In this document: one piece after another, positions 17,935 to 26,600 of the stretch
Numbering within the stretch: position 1 is the first letter of the stretch
How the letters are laid out: each line of letters opens with the position of its first letter
NCBI RefSeq assembly: GCF_026241225.1
Contig: NZ_JAPFQP010000001.1
Coordinates: 558,001-622,000, forward strand
Source of the DNA: Lentiprolixibacter aurantiacus
Lineage (GTDB): Bacteria; Bacteroidota; Bacteroidia; Flavobacteriales; Flavobacteriaceae
Reading direction: 5' to 3'
DNA length: 64,000 nt
Notes under the pieces: model-generated
Told to the model about the DNA's origin: nothing
The model's database searches: none
Seen by the model: the letters and a program-made list of their open reading frames with translations, nothing else
Position numbers and translations under genes: made by a program

Positions 17935-19971
17935 ATGAGCAGCATGTCCAATCCATCCCCATTTATAGAGCAGGCCAGAGACCTCGTCCTGGAAAACCTG
18001 TCCAATGAACAGTTTGGTGTGTCTGAACTGGCCGGGGCAATGCATATGAGCCGATCCAACTTGCTGCGAAAGGTAAAGAAGGAGACCGGGCTTTCTGCCA
18101 GTCAGTTTATACGGAAAATACGCCTGCAGGAGGCCATGGAGTTGCTTCGGGAAAACACCCATACCGTTTCGGAGGTTTCCTATAAGGTAGGTTTTGGAAG
18201 TTCTTCCTATTTTATCAAATGCTTTCGTGAACAGTATGGCTATCCCCCGGGGGAAGCTGCCAAAATGGAATTTCGGGAACCTGAGGTCCAACCAAAATTA
18301 CCCGTCAAATGGGTAGCGGCAGCCACCCTTGTTCTCTTGCTGTTCGCCCTTGTACTGTACAAATTTTCGCCACCAGAAGAGGAGGTAATCCTGGAAAAAT
18401 CCATCGCTGTCCTTCCCTTTAAGAACGAGAGCAGTGATGCAACCAATGTGTATTTTATCAACGGCTTAATGGAATCTACCCTGAACAAGTTGCAAAAGAT
18501 TGAGGATGTCCGGGTAGTAAGTCGCACCTCTGTGGAAAAATACCGAAACGAAGTCCGCAGTGTTGCTGAGATCGCCAGAGAGCTGAACGTCAATTACCTG
18601 GTGGAGGGCAGCGGACAACGGGTGGGCGACCAGGTGTTGCTCAATATTCAATTGATAGAAGCGGCCAATGACAGGCCTGTCTGGTCTGAGCAGTACAGCC
18701 GTGAAGTAACAGATATTTTTGCCCTGCAAAACGAAGTGGCCCGAAAGATTGCAGAGGCTGTTGAGGCCATTGTGACCCCCGCAGAACGGGAACGGATGGA
18801 GAAAAAGCCCACAGAGAATTTGCTGGCCTATGATTACTTCCTGCAGGGACAGGACCAGTTTTACCGGCGAACAGCAGAAGGCCTCGAAAAGGCGATTCCC
18901 CTATTTGAAAAAGCCGTTGCAGAGGATCCGCAATTCTCCCTGGCCTATGCCAACCTGGCTATTGCCTATTATTTTAAAGATGAAAACCGAAAAGAAAAAC
19001 AGTATACGGAAGTCATCAATAACTATGCAGACAAAGCCCTCCTGTACGACTCCCAATCGGCTGAAAGCCTGATCGCCAAAGCCCTGTACTACACCCTGAC
19101 CGGGGAGTACCGCCTGGCTCTGCCGCACCTGGAGAAGGCGCTGGAATACAACCCAAACTCCTCCGCTGCTATACAAACCCTGGCAGATTACTATGCACGG
19201 GTAATCCCCAATACCGGGAAATACCTGGAATACGCTCTGAAAGGAATACAGATTGATATTGCTGCGAATGACTCCCTTTCCGGAAGCTATATCTACCTGC
19301 ATTTAAGCAACGCCTTTGTTCAAAGCGGTTTTGTAGATGAGGCCCTCAGCGCCATTGACAAGTCGCTCGACTACGACCCCGGGAATTATTATGCGCCTAT
19401 GGTCAGGGCCTTTGTGCTGTATGCCAAGAATAAGGACCTGAAGCAGACCAGGGATTTGCTGATTGCTGAACTGGAGAAGGATACCACTCGTTTGGATATC
19501 CTGCAGGAAGTGGCTAAACTCTACTATTTTGAGGAGGATTATGAACAGGCCTTTACATATTATAAGAAGTTTGTTGCGGCCCGAAGGCAATTCGGCCTGG
19601 ACATCTACAAACATGAGGATATCAAGATTGGTATGGTCTACGAGCAAATGGGCCTGGATGAAGAAGCAGCTGGCTTTTTCGAGTCTTATGCGGCCTATTG
19701 CGAGGACGATGCCTCCATCTACAGATCGGCCAGTATGGCAGTAAAACATGTGCATCGCGGACAGCTGGACGAAGCTATCGCGCAATTAAAGGTCTTTGCC
19801 CAGCAGGACAACATTCAGTACTGGATATTATTGTTCATGGAGAAGGACCCGATCATGAAACCCTTGCTAAACCATCCCGAGTTTGAGGGCATCATGGACA
19901 AAATCAAAACCCGCTTCTGGGAAAACCAGGAGAAGCTAAAAAAAGACCTGGAGGATAAGGGGCTGTTGTAG
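17935..19971 (+). CDS. membrane-anchored AraC-type regulator with TPR sensor domain
   Basis: 678 residues in an order that predicts a one-component transmembrane regulator. Residues 10-110 form an AraC-type double helix-turn-helix (ending GFGSSSYFIKCFREQYGYPP), then comes one membrane helix at about 125-142 (WVAAATLVLLLFALVLY), a TolB-N/FlgO-like domain (about 155-280, SIAVLPFKNESSD), and tetratricopeptide repeats from about 290 to 640. The DNA-binding part would be cytoplasmic and the TPR part periplasmic. An ATG at 17935 and another at 17944 are both usable. It stands alone, next to an ankyrin/acyltransferase pair; targets are not known. Confidence 0.9.
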   Translation: MSSMSNPSPFIEQARDLVLENLSNEQFGVSELAGAMHMSRSNLLRKVKKETGLSASQFIRKIRLQEAMELLRENTHTVSEVSYKVGFGSSSYFIKCFREQYGYPPGEAAKMEFREPEVQPKLPVKWVAAATLVLLLFALVLYKFSPPEEEVILEKSIAVLPFKNESSDATNVYFINGLMESTLNKLQKIEDVRVVSRTSVEKYRNEVRSVAEIARELNVNYLVEGSGQRVGDQVLLNIQLIEAANDRPVWSEQYSREVTDIFALQNEVARKIAEAVEAIVTPAERERMEKKPTENLLAYDYFLQGQDQFYRRTAEGLEKAIPLFEKAVAEDPQFSLAYANLAIAYYFKDENRKEKQYTEVINNYADKALLYDSQSAESLIAKALYYTLTGEYRLALPHLEKALEYNPNSSAAIQTLADYYARVIPNTGKYLEYALKGIQIDIAANDSLSGSYIYLHLSNAFVQSGFVDEALSAIDKSLDYDPGNYYAPMVRAFVLYAKNKDLKQTRDLLIAELEKDTTRLDILQEVAKLYYFEEDYEQAFTYYKKFVAARRQFGLDIYKHEDIKIGMVYEQMGLDEEAAGFFESYAAYCEDDASIYRSASMAVKHVHRGQLDEAIAQLKVFAQQDNIQYWILLFMEKDPIMKPLLNHPEFEGIMDKIKTRFWENQEKLKKDLEDKGLL

Positions 19972-20005
19972 GGTTCATATCCTTATTAAGAACTCTATAA
20001 AAAAT

Positions 20006-20037
20006 AAAGCCCACGCACCATAAGGAGTGTGGGCTTT
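20006..20037 (-). terminator. hairpin terminator of a decayed tRNA copy
   Basis: AAAGCCCAC (20006-20014) pairs with GTGGGCTTT (20029-20037). Only on the minus strand is it followed by a T-rich run (TTTATTTTTT), so it would end minus-strand transcription. It resembles the terminator of the intact tRNA at 22749 in sequence and position. It could also help end the plus-strand gene that stops at 19971. Confidence 0.6.
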
Positions 20038-20064
20038 GCGCTTGATGTGGTCCCACCTGGGTTC
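20029..20064 (-). repeat. decayed 3' end of tRNA(CAT) plus terminator arm
   Basis: These 36 bases match the 3' end and downstream terminator arm of the intact tRNA gene (22729-22764) with five mismatches, including an uninterrupted 17-base identity across the acceptor and T-stem. Homology stops abruptly at 20064, and no anticodon or D-arm follows. Read as a truncated tRNA copy left by duplication, or as the far attachment site of an old integration. Confidence 0.6.
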
Positions 20065-20225
20065 ATTTACTGGCGGAAAAGGTCCGGATTCTCCTTTCTC
20101 CGGCAAATGGAAAATCCTGATTTCTTATCTTGGTATAGCCTATTAATCAGTCAGATATTATGGAGAGGCTGAATTGTAGTGCTCTCGAAATAAGGTTTGA
20201 ATCATAAACTCACAAAAATCCGCCT

Positions 20226-22496
20226 ATGAAAATTACTAAGGTTTTATATAGCATAGGGCTCTGTCTATTGGTTTGTTTGACCGTATTCCTGTCTGCTTTT
20301 TCTACGGCAGATCAAACGGACCTTACCAGGATTATTGTGAAATGCCTGAGCCGTTATGAACAGCTTAAAGAAGTAACTCCAAAAACCAAAGAAATGATGG
20401 ACTCCTGGCTCCCAGACAGGGGCGTCAGAAGTAAGTATGCCATCCTGAAATCTATCGCGGGCATGGACATACTAGAGTCGGCAACGGGCATCGAAGTATT
20501 TCGCGAAGGGCCCCACCAGGGGCAAATCAATTATTATTCCAGTAAAATGGGGTATTACAACCCTGAATTTCTAAACGAAGTTAACAGAACCCTGAAAACG
20601 CTTTTTGAAGACCCTGAATTCAAAGAAAATGCTAAAATCTTGTATGAAAGTCGTTTCCGGAAACTGCTGAAAACCTATTATGCGGCATACCAAATATTGC
20701 ATTTAAAATATAATTCTCAAAGTGTTGAATTTACCCGATTGAAAGAGATCTACCTTGAAGCCATGCATGGCAATCATTCGCCGGGAGCATTCCTCCGAGA
20801 GTACGACAGGGAGGTTTATCATGCAATGCAGGATCGGGGCTATGATATAGCTGAATCCAATACGGCATTGAGCTTCTGGTTAAGAAGGAATATTGATGGT
20901 ACCGACACCCAATTTCTGGACCTTCTTAAAATGGTTTTCAACAACCTGGAAACAATTATTGAAAACGACACCCTGCATATCAGAGATCTCGAAGATAAGG
21001 ATGGGCTAAAGCATCAAATAGGGGTAGATAAACCCTTTACAGGGGTCGCAATCAACAGGTATCCCACCGGAGTAAAAATATATGAAGCCAACTTTGTAGA
21101 AGGTGCACGCAGGGAGTTTCGGGTATGGAACAGGCAGGGAACCATGGTTGAAGAAGTGCGTTTTGAGGATGGGATCCCCTACAAAATGACCTGGGATTAT
21201 GTGGGAAACCTAAAAGTAGTGCAGGATCATATCCTAAAAGGAAATACATGGGAGATGATTAGCCATACCAACTACTCCCAGGATGGGCGCAAAATATTTC
21301 TTAAGGAATATGAAAACAAACAAGAAATAAGAGAGACACATTGGTATCCTGATGGGAGTATAATGGAGGAAAAAAATTATGAAAACAACCAAAGAATTTG
21401 GAAAATCTGGGATCATAATGGGAATGAAATAATACGTGGTGAAATGCAACTGATTGACACGGTTGATATTAAGGAATTGGTATTAAAGGAAAATATGCTG
21501 TATAAAACAGGTACCGATAAACCATTTACCGGAGTAATGACTTTTGCCGGGGAATTAGACTATGGCAGAGGGGGCAAGTGGCGTACTATACCTGGCACTT
21601 CAAAATCCATGGCTACCCTCGTTTTTGGAAAATTTGATGGCCCGTATACTATCTGGCATGAGAATAATGGAAGTAAGAAATCCGAAAGGACCCTAAAAAC
21701 CAATCCTAGAGGAGAGATAAACGAGGATGGGATCTATACCAATTGGTATAAGAATGGGCAAAAAGAATCTGAAAGAGATAAAAACAGGGAAACCAGGTGG
21801 TATGAAAGCGGACAGATAGCCTATGAAAAAAGTAATGATGGCTTTACGGAGTGGTATGAAAACGGACAGGTAAGGGATAAGTTGATCAAGGGCTATAACA
21901 GGACCAGTCTCAGGAACAGTTGGTTTGAAAATGGCGAAAAACAAGCAAAGCTAGTTATGTTTAGAGGTGATGTGCTCAGGGCAAAGGCCTGGGATGAGCA
22001 TGGAAACGTACTGGAGGAGGTACAGCCCGTTACAGATGATAACAGAAATAAGATAAAGTCGTTCACTGAAAATTTTATCACCCTCCTAAAAAAACGGAAT
22101 TACAGGAAGCTTGAGGAATTAATTATGCCTTTTGAGAAAATATATGGGGTCTTTGCCATAATGTTTCGTGAAAAGGAGGTGTCAGAAGCGGAAATAAGAA
22201 GTAAATCCGTAGAGTATGATAAGAGCAGACTGAAATTTATGCGGTATTTTAAAGATACTTTTGACAAACATGAAATAGGAAAAATTGAACTGATAAAGTA
22301 TGATTTATCGATTTTAAATGCGGATGGTTCCCAAGAAAATATCAAATGGCCAAATTCCATAAACTACGTCCCTGAGCCAGCCAAATATTCCTTGGCGAAA
22401 ATTGATGTTTTCTTCTACAGAAATAATAAGTTAGACCATATTCGAATAACCCTTATTTCTATAGATAATCAATGGTATTTAATTCCGGATTATTAG
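20226..22496 (+). CDS. MORN_2/YwqK-type repeat protein with unknown flanking domains
   Basis: 756 residues with an N-terminal signal or anchor (residues 7-26). Residues 30-250 form a helical region I do not recognise. From about 255 to 610 run MORN_2/YwqK-type units, including two GxDKPFTG blocks and a chain of WYxNGQ motifs (NWYKNGQ, RWYESGQ, EWYENGQ, SWFENGE). The last 140 residues are a mixed alpha/beta domain, possibly NTF2-like. The gene is A+T-richer than its neighbours, especially in its second half, and stands alone between a tRNA fragment and an intact tRNA, so acquisition by transfer is plausible. YwqK-type repeats appear in some toxin/immunity proteins, but no toxin gene is adjacent. 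Confidence 0.85.
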   Translation: MKITKVLYSIGLCLLVCLTVFLSAFSTADQTDLTRIIVKCLSRYEQLKEVTPKTKEMMDSWLPDRGVRSKYAILKSIAGMDILESATGIEVFREGPHQGQINYYSSKMGYYNPEFLNEVNRTLKTLFEDPEFKENAKILYESRFRKLLKTYYAAYQILHLKYNSQSVEFTRLKEIYLEAMHGNHSPGAFLREYDREVYHAMQDRGYDIAESNTALSFWLRRNIDGTDTQFLDLLKMVFNNLETIIENDTLHIRDLEDKDGLKHQIGVDKPFTGVAINRYPTGVKIYEANFVEGARREFRVWNRQGTMVEEVRFEDGIPYKMTWDYVGNLKVVQDHILKGNTWEMISHTNYSQDGRKIFLKEYENKQEIRETHWYPDGSIMEEKNYENNQRIWKIWDHNGNEIIRGEMQLIDTVDIKELVLKENMLYKTGTDKPFTGVMTFAGELDYGRGGKWRTIPGTSKSMATLVFGKFDGPYTIWHENNGSKKSERTLKTNPRGEINEDGIYTNWYKNGQKESERDKNRETRWYESGQIAYEKSNDGFTEWYENGQVRDKLIKGYNRTSLRNSWFENGEKQAKLVMFRGDVLRAKAWDEHGNVLEEVQPVTDDNRNKIKSFTENFITLLKKRNYRKLEELIMPFEKIYGVFAIMFREKEVSEAEIRSKSVEYDKSRLKFMRYFKDTFDKHEIGKIELIKYDLSILNADGSQENIKWPNSINYVPEPAKYSLAKIDVFFYRNNKLDHIRITLISIDNQWYLIPDY

Positions 22497-22561
22497 CAGG
22501 TTAGTGATAAACCGTGTGTGAAACAAAAATCCAAGTCGATTCAAGAAGACCGATTTATTAT

Positions 22562-22586
22562 TAAGTGGTCCTGCCTAGGTTCATTC
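22562..22586 (-). repeat. degenerate tRNA(CAT) 3'-end fragment
   Basis: Bases 22562-22586 resemble the tRNA 3' end on the minus strand (AGTGGTCC, then CCTAGGTTC, on the plus strand) with about seven or eight mismatches in 23. It lies about 180 bases from the intact gene. Weaker than the copy at 20029, and chance cannot be excluded. Confidence 0.35.
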
Positions 22587-22671
22587 CTTGCAGGAATGGA
22601 CCAGAGAAGTCCCGCTACTTCAAATAGAAAACAACGCTTCGCTTACACGAATCGAGGTTTCGCTTTTCCTT

Positions 22672-22703
22672 CTGGAAGCTCAAACAAGTTTGGCTTCCTC
22701 CAG
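22672..22703. repeat. imperfect inverted repeat beside the tRNA terminator
   Basis: CTGGAAGC pairs imperfectly with GCTTCCTCCAG around a perfect inner stem CAAAC-AA-GTTTG (22681-22692). It lies just downstream of the tRNA terminator on the minus strand. Possibly an RNA processing or termination aid, or part of a decayed element; function unknown. Confidence 0.4.
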
Positions 22704-22711
22704 GAAAAACT

Positions 22712-22737
22712 AAACCCACGCCTTCCGGCGTGGGTTT
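22712..22737 (-). terminator. rho-independent terminator of tRNA(CAT)
   Basis: AAACCCACGCC (22712-22722) pairs perfectly with GGCGTGGGTTT (22727-22737) around a TTCC loop. On the minus strand it is followed by TTTAGTTTTT. It starts about 12 bases after the tRNA 3' end, so it ends the tRNA transcript. Confidence 0.8.
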
Positions 22738-22748
22738 TCTGCTTAATG

Positions 22749-22822
22749 TGGTCCCACCTGGGCTCGAACCAGGGACCCCCTGATTATGAGTCAGGTGCTC
22801 TAACCAACTGAGCTATAGGACC
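22749..22822 (-). tRNA. tRNA with CAT anticodon (elongator Met, or Ile2)
   Basis: A complete cloverleaf reads on the minus strand: acceptor GGTCCTA/TGGGACC (one T-G wobble), U8 A9, D-arm GCTC...GAGC, anticodon stem CCTGA/TCAGG with loop CTCATAA, and T-arm CCTGG-TTCGAGC-CCAGG, with discriminator A73. CCA is not encoded. The CAT anticodon could serve methionine, or isoleucine after lysidine modification; by eye I cannot separate these. The anticodon stem lacks the three G-C pairs of an initiator tRNA. Its terminator is at 22712. Confidence 0.93.
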
Positions 22823-22942
22823 CTTTAAGGGGACTGCAATATTACTACTTATTTTACGATAGTGCAATATCTTTGATAGTAGAAACCCGGTAATGTAGGT
22901 TTCATTTAAGTAGGTCAATCCAAAAACTTCATCTTATCAGTA

Positions 22943-23716
22943 TTAATTCAATTCGATGACAATTTCTGTTACCGTATTTCTTGGCGTTAAGTAAACCCCG
23001 CTGTCCTGGGTTCGGATTATATTGTTGTCCTGATCCAAATAAATCAAATCTAGCTGCATAGGAAGGTCACCGATTCCCTGAAATACAATTGTAGTGTCTT
23101 TATTTGTTGGGTATACGGAGCCAACATATCCGGGCTCGTAACCGCCAAGGGAGTTGAGAGGAAAGTTTCCGTTTAAAAGTTTTTCCAAATTCCTATCCTG
23201 GGGAAAACAGAACCTGGATTGCTGTTTTATATAACACATTCGAAGCACTACAGATTCCATATCTATTTCATTAGAATTTGCCAGCAGTTTAAATGTTACG
23301 TCTGCCTCCGGGAATAAGGCCAATTCGGTTTCCCGACCATCGTAAGATCTTTCGTAATAATCCAAATCAGAGATATAATTAGTGATTGTCCCACCACCAT
23401 AATTAGTTCTATCCAATCCATAGTACCCATTTTTGCTAATCAAAATATCGTAACCTCTGGATTTCTCTGTTGGAAGACGGACCAAACCATTACCATCAGT
23501 AAGAAAGGTTTCATATCCTTCGACGGCAAAACTTTCCCCGCAACAAGTAGATGCTCCCCTGGCAAACATTAATTCAACATCAGAAATCGGTGCCCCAGTC
23601 GCAATATCTGAAACCCTGAAGCTTTGTAATTCGATAACATCTTCCTTGTCACAGCCGACTATTAACAAGGCAAAGGCTGTTAATATAAGTACGGGAATTA
23701 AACGATCTGGTTTCAT
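22943..23716 (-). CDS. hypothetical lipoprotein
   Basis: 257 residues, family not recognised. The start MKPDRLIPVLILTAFALLIVGC gives a clean lipobox with cysteine at residue 22, followed by acidic residues (DKED), so an outer-membrane lipoprotein is likely. The first 90 residues after the signal resemble a carboxypeptidase-regulatory-like beta domain (RVSDIATGAPISDVELMF, then FLTDGNGLVRLP), a fold often used in surface proteins. The rest is beta-rich and rich in Asn, Tyr and Asp. It stands alone between the tRNA gene and a decayed region, on the minus strand. Confidence 0.8.
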   Translation of the reverse strand: MKPDRLIPVLILTAFALLIVGCDKEDVIELQSFRVSDIATGAPISDVELMFARGASTCCGESFAVEGYETFLTDGNGLVRLPTEKSRGYDILISKNGYYGLDRTNYGGGTITNYISDLDYYERSYDGRETELALFPEADVTFKLLANSNEIDMESVVLRMCYIKQQSRFCFPQDRNLEKLLNGNFPLNSLGGYEPGYVGSVYPTNKDTTIVFQGIGDLPMQLDLIYLDQDNNIIRTQDSGVYLTPRNTVTEIVIELN

Positions 23717-23872
23717 TAGTTCTGAACACGATTCGATTTCAAAAGCAATGTATCGGTTTCCAAACAGACAGGAGTCCTAATTCTTGCGGGCAGCAAAATA
23801 CCGGACATTATGGTTTAATTCCGGGCTTATCTTTTTTATTAAGTCCTTGTGTTAGCACGGAAAATCAAAAAT

Positions 23873-24095
23873 CATTTATTGGTAAGGTTGTCTTCGGATA
23901 GTCTTTTTCCTTCTCATGCAACATATGGAGTGTCTTCTCTATACGATCCTGATCCATGGAATCATCAAACACGAGAACATTTTTACCAAAAATGGAGCCG
24001 TATGGAGATATGTCGGGATTAGTTTGACTTTTCTATGAATTGTAACATCCAAAAGCAATGCTCAATATGAGCAATAAGGCTAGCGCATTGGAAGA
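23873..24095 (-). pseudogene. decayed lipoprotein gene remnant (beginning of mature protein)
   Basis: In one minus-strand frame the DNA from about 24095 to 23873 reads as a lipoprotein signal (ALALLLILSIAFGC), three residues, a TAG stop at 24035-24033, then NPDISPYGSIFGKNVLVF, DDSMDQDRIEKTLHMLHEKE and an early stop after PINDF. The hydrophobic run, lipobox cysteine and following mature segment all lie in the same frame, so real descent from a gene is likely. No start codon is left in frame. The FGxNVxVFDxSM segment recalls the start of secreted beta-helix proteins of Bacteroidota often named 'coagulation factor 5/8 type' or 'adenylyl cyclase'; this is recall, not a search. The rest of 23717-24420 shows no supportable gene. 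Confidence 0.5.
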
Positions 24096-24420
24096 CAGGA
24101 GACTGAGGAAACAAACCGCATCACAGGATAAACAGCTGGAGATTTAAAAGTGTGCAAATTCTGCCACTTCATCTGAAAGCAACAGCACTTTCCTGAACTT
24201 ACTATCAGAGCCGGGCTTTTGTCATATTTGACGGAAGAAGCGGGCCATGGTTTGGTTGTTGATTCCTTTAATTTATGGAAATAATTGATTTGAAGATAAA
24301 TACTTGGGCATTCCAGCATTGAATTCACACAGGAATACATTGGAAAGATTGTAGTGTAGCTTTATAGAAAAATTAAACTGGCACTAAGAATACATAAGCA
24401 ACAAGAAAATTCAAAGCCAA

Positions 24421-25200
24421 CTACCTTGTGGTCCACCCCCCATCAATGAGCATTATTTCCCCTGTTATCAGGGAAGCGGCATCCGAGGCCAGAAACACTA
24501 CGGCGCCGGCAACCTCCATAGGCTTGCCAATTCGTCCCAAAGGAATCCTATCCAACACACTCTTTCTGAACGCTTTGTCCTTTAACCAGGGTTCGGTACC
24601 CGGCGTTTCTATAAATGTTGGTGCCACGGCATTGACGTTTATATTGTACTTAGCCCATTCCGAAGCTAGGTTTTTGGTCAGGTGATTGACCCCTGCTTTG
24701 GTCATACAGTAAATAGACTCATTATCCAGAGCAATAAAACCAGCCTGTGAACTCATATTGACAATGCGGCCCGATCCCTGTTTGATCATTTGTATACCTG
24801 CTGCCTGTGCCGTAAAAAAGGTGCCTTTTAAGTTCAAATTGATAGTTCGGTCAAAATCCTCCTCGGTCACCTTTTCGGCCGGATTATCCGGGGCAATCCC
24901 AACATTATTTACCAGGATATCAATCTTTCCAAATGTTTTAACTGCCTGGCTAACTGCATCCTTGATTTGCCGAAGATCGGAAACATCCATTTGTAAACGG
25001 ATCACCTTTCTGCCTATGTCCCTAATTTCCTTCTCCAGGTCAGCTGCAGTGGTTACATCCCTCAGGCCTAAAGCAATGTCTGCTCCTTCGTGGGCCAGAG
25101 CAAGTGCGCAAGCCCTTCCAAGGCCCCGGGCTGCTCCTGTAACAATAGCCACTTTGCCATCTAGTTTGAAGTTTGGGTATTCCCGTTCAGGTTTTTCCAT
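24421..25200 (-). CDS. short-chain dehydrogenase/reductase
   Basis: NAD(P)-dependent oxidoreductase of the classical SDR family. From the ATG at 25200 (MEKPEREYPNF) it has 259 residues; an ATG 36 bases earlier would add a basic tail with no family match. The Rossmann motif TGAARGLG, the NNVG motif, and the catalytic serine, tyrosine and lysine (NMSSQ, then YCMTK) are all present, as is the C-terminal LIDGGW typical of 3-oxoacyl-ACP reductase and sugar dehydrogenase relatives. Substrate cannot be read. It is a single minus-strand gene, divergent from the NagX-like gene. Confidence 0.9.
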   Translation of the reverse strand: MEKPEREYPNFKLDGKVAIVTGAARGLGRACALALAHEGADIALGLRDVTTAADLEKEIRDIGRKVIRLQMDVSDLRQIKDAVSQAVKTFGKIDILVNNVGIAPDNPAEKVTEEDFDRTINLNLKGTFFTAQAAGIQMIKQGSGRIVNMSSQAGFIALDNESIYCMTKAGVNHLTKNLASEWAKYNINVNAVAPTFIETPGTEPWLKDKAFRKSVLDRIPLGRIGKPMEVAGAVVFLASDAASLITGEIMLIDGGWTTR

Positions 25201-25356
25201 ATTTAAATTCTTTAATCTTTTTGCTGCATGTAGCATCCTGAAGTGAATGATACGTATATTTAGAATTCATTATCCTTTAAAAGTAATCCCTTTTTTGAAC
25301 ATTTGCCGCCTGTCTTGTTAAGTTGATTGCGATACACCTGGAGCTGCACATGTTTC

Positions 25357-26475
25357 ATGCCTCTAAAAAATATGGACAGGCCGCCGGAACAAATTACTAC
25401 AAGACTGCTTTCACTTGACTTTTACAGAGGTGTAACCATGTTTTTGCTCATTGCGGAGTTCTCACGTCTTTTTGCGTCAATGCTAGCACCTGAGCTTGAA
25501 GGGTCTGTCATATATACCATTGGCCAACAGTTTCATCACGCAGAATGGGAAGGATTGCGTTTTTGGGATTTGATCCAGCCGTTTTTTATGTTCATTGTTG
25601 GCGTGGCTATGCCCCTGTCCTTTTATAAGAGAATTGCAAGGGGCGATTCTTACAATAAGGTGTTTAAGCACGCACTGAAAAGGGCATTTATGTTGTTGCT
25701 CCTGGGCTGGGCACTGTATTGTATTGATGCGGGAAAAATTGTGTTTAGGTTTCAAAATGTGCTTGCCCAGCTTTCCCTGACCTATTTTATAGCATTTTTG
25801 ATCATGAGAAAACCCGTTGTGGTTCAGCTGGGTTTATCGGTATTCCTGATTCTTATTGCCGAAGGATTGTACAGGTTTTTCCCAATAGAAGGATTTAACC
25901 ATGCATTCATTCCCGGGGAGAACTTTGGGGCCTGGTTCAATATCCTTATTGCAGGGCAGGAAGACGGGGGGCATTGGGCAATGTTCAATGCAATTCCTAC
26001 AACAGCACACACCATTTGGGGGGTATTGGCGGGCAGGTTATTAATGGGTGACCAATCGAACAAAAAAAAGATGCAAATTTTGATTGTTGCTGGCATCATA
26101 GGGCTGATTATCGGATACGGACTTAGCCCGGTCACCCCAATCATTAAACGTATTTCTACCAGCACTTTTGTATTTGCCAGTGCCGGATGGTCTGTATTAG
26201 CACTTGCTTTGTGTTATTGGTTGATAGATATTAAGAAGTATCAAAAAGGCGTTCTTTTTTTCGCTATTGTTGGGATGAACCCTTTGTTTATCTACCTATT
26301 TGCTCATGTTGGGGGAGCACATCTTATCAGGACCATAGTGCTGCCATTTTCAAATGCCGCTTTTGGCTGGGCTGGACCATTAAATGCTGAGCTTATTTTA
26401 AGTTCTGTTGTCCTTTTCTTTTTATGGTATCTCTGTTATTGGCTATATATAAAGAGAATATTGATAAAAATTTGA
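25357..26475 (+). CDS. NagX/HGSNAT-like transmembrane acyltransferase (DUF5009)
   Basis: Polytopic membrane protein related to heparan-alpha-glucosaminide N-acetyltransferase and bacterial NagX, which acetylate glucosamine across the inner membrane with acetyl-CoA. Family hallmarks: LSLDFYRGVTMFLLI near the N-terminus, then HHAEWEGLRFWDLIQPFFMFIVG with the conserved histidines, and about ten helices. ATGs at 25357 and 25372 are both possible; a TTG at 25327 would add a residue stretch without family match. About 372 residues, normal length. Single plus-strand gene; a role in amino-sugar use is inferred from family only. Confidence 0.87.
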   Translation: MPLKNMDRPPEQITTRLLSLDFYRGVTMFLLIAEFSRLFASMLAPELEGSVIYTIGQQFHHAEWEGLRFWDLIQPFFMFIVGVAMPLSFYKRIARGDSYNKVFKHALKRAFMLLLLGWALYCIDAGKIVFRFQNVLAQLSLTYFIAFLIMRKPVVVQLGLSVFLILIAEGLYRFFPIEGFNHAFIPGENFGAWFNILIAGQEDGGHWAMFNAIPTTAHTIWGVLAGRLLMGDQSNKKKMQILIVAGIIGLIIGYGLSPVTPIIKRISTSTFVFASAGWSVLALALCYWLIDIKKYQKGVLFFAIVGMNPLFIYLFAHVGGAHLIRTIVLPFSNAAFGWAGPLNAELILSSVVLFFLWYLCYWLYIKRILIKI

Positions 26476-26480
26476 TCGTC

Positions 26481-26538
26481 AGGGGAGCTAAAATATTATC
26501 ATCCTGATGGCCTTTCATAAAGAAAGACGAACTCCCCT
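26481..26538. repeat. inverted repeat CAGGGGAG / CTCCCCTG
   Basis: CAGGGGAG just after the NagX-like stop and CTCCCCTG about 45 bases later are perfect inverted copies. They could pair into a long-loop hairpin ending the NagX-like transcript, or be the ends of a small decayed element. The 26476-26656 gap holds nothing else except the tRNA-like 13-mer at 26601. Confidence 0.35.
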
Positions 26539-26600
26539 GGGGTACTTCGGGAAATAGGCCGTGGTAGGATTTCTGAAGTGATGATGGGGATTTCATATAA

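Noticed and set aside
22518-22811. 97-residue open frame overlapping the tRNA gene (ends WSHLGSNQGPPDYESGALTN)
   Set aside because: Its end is the antisense translation of the tRNA, a well-known false gene pattern, and the rest lies over the terminator and hairpin repeats.
24080-24340. 86-residue minus-strand open frame
   Set aside because: No family pattern or codon signal; it overlaps a better-supported remnant in another frame.
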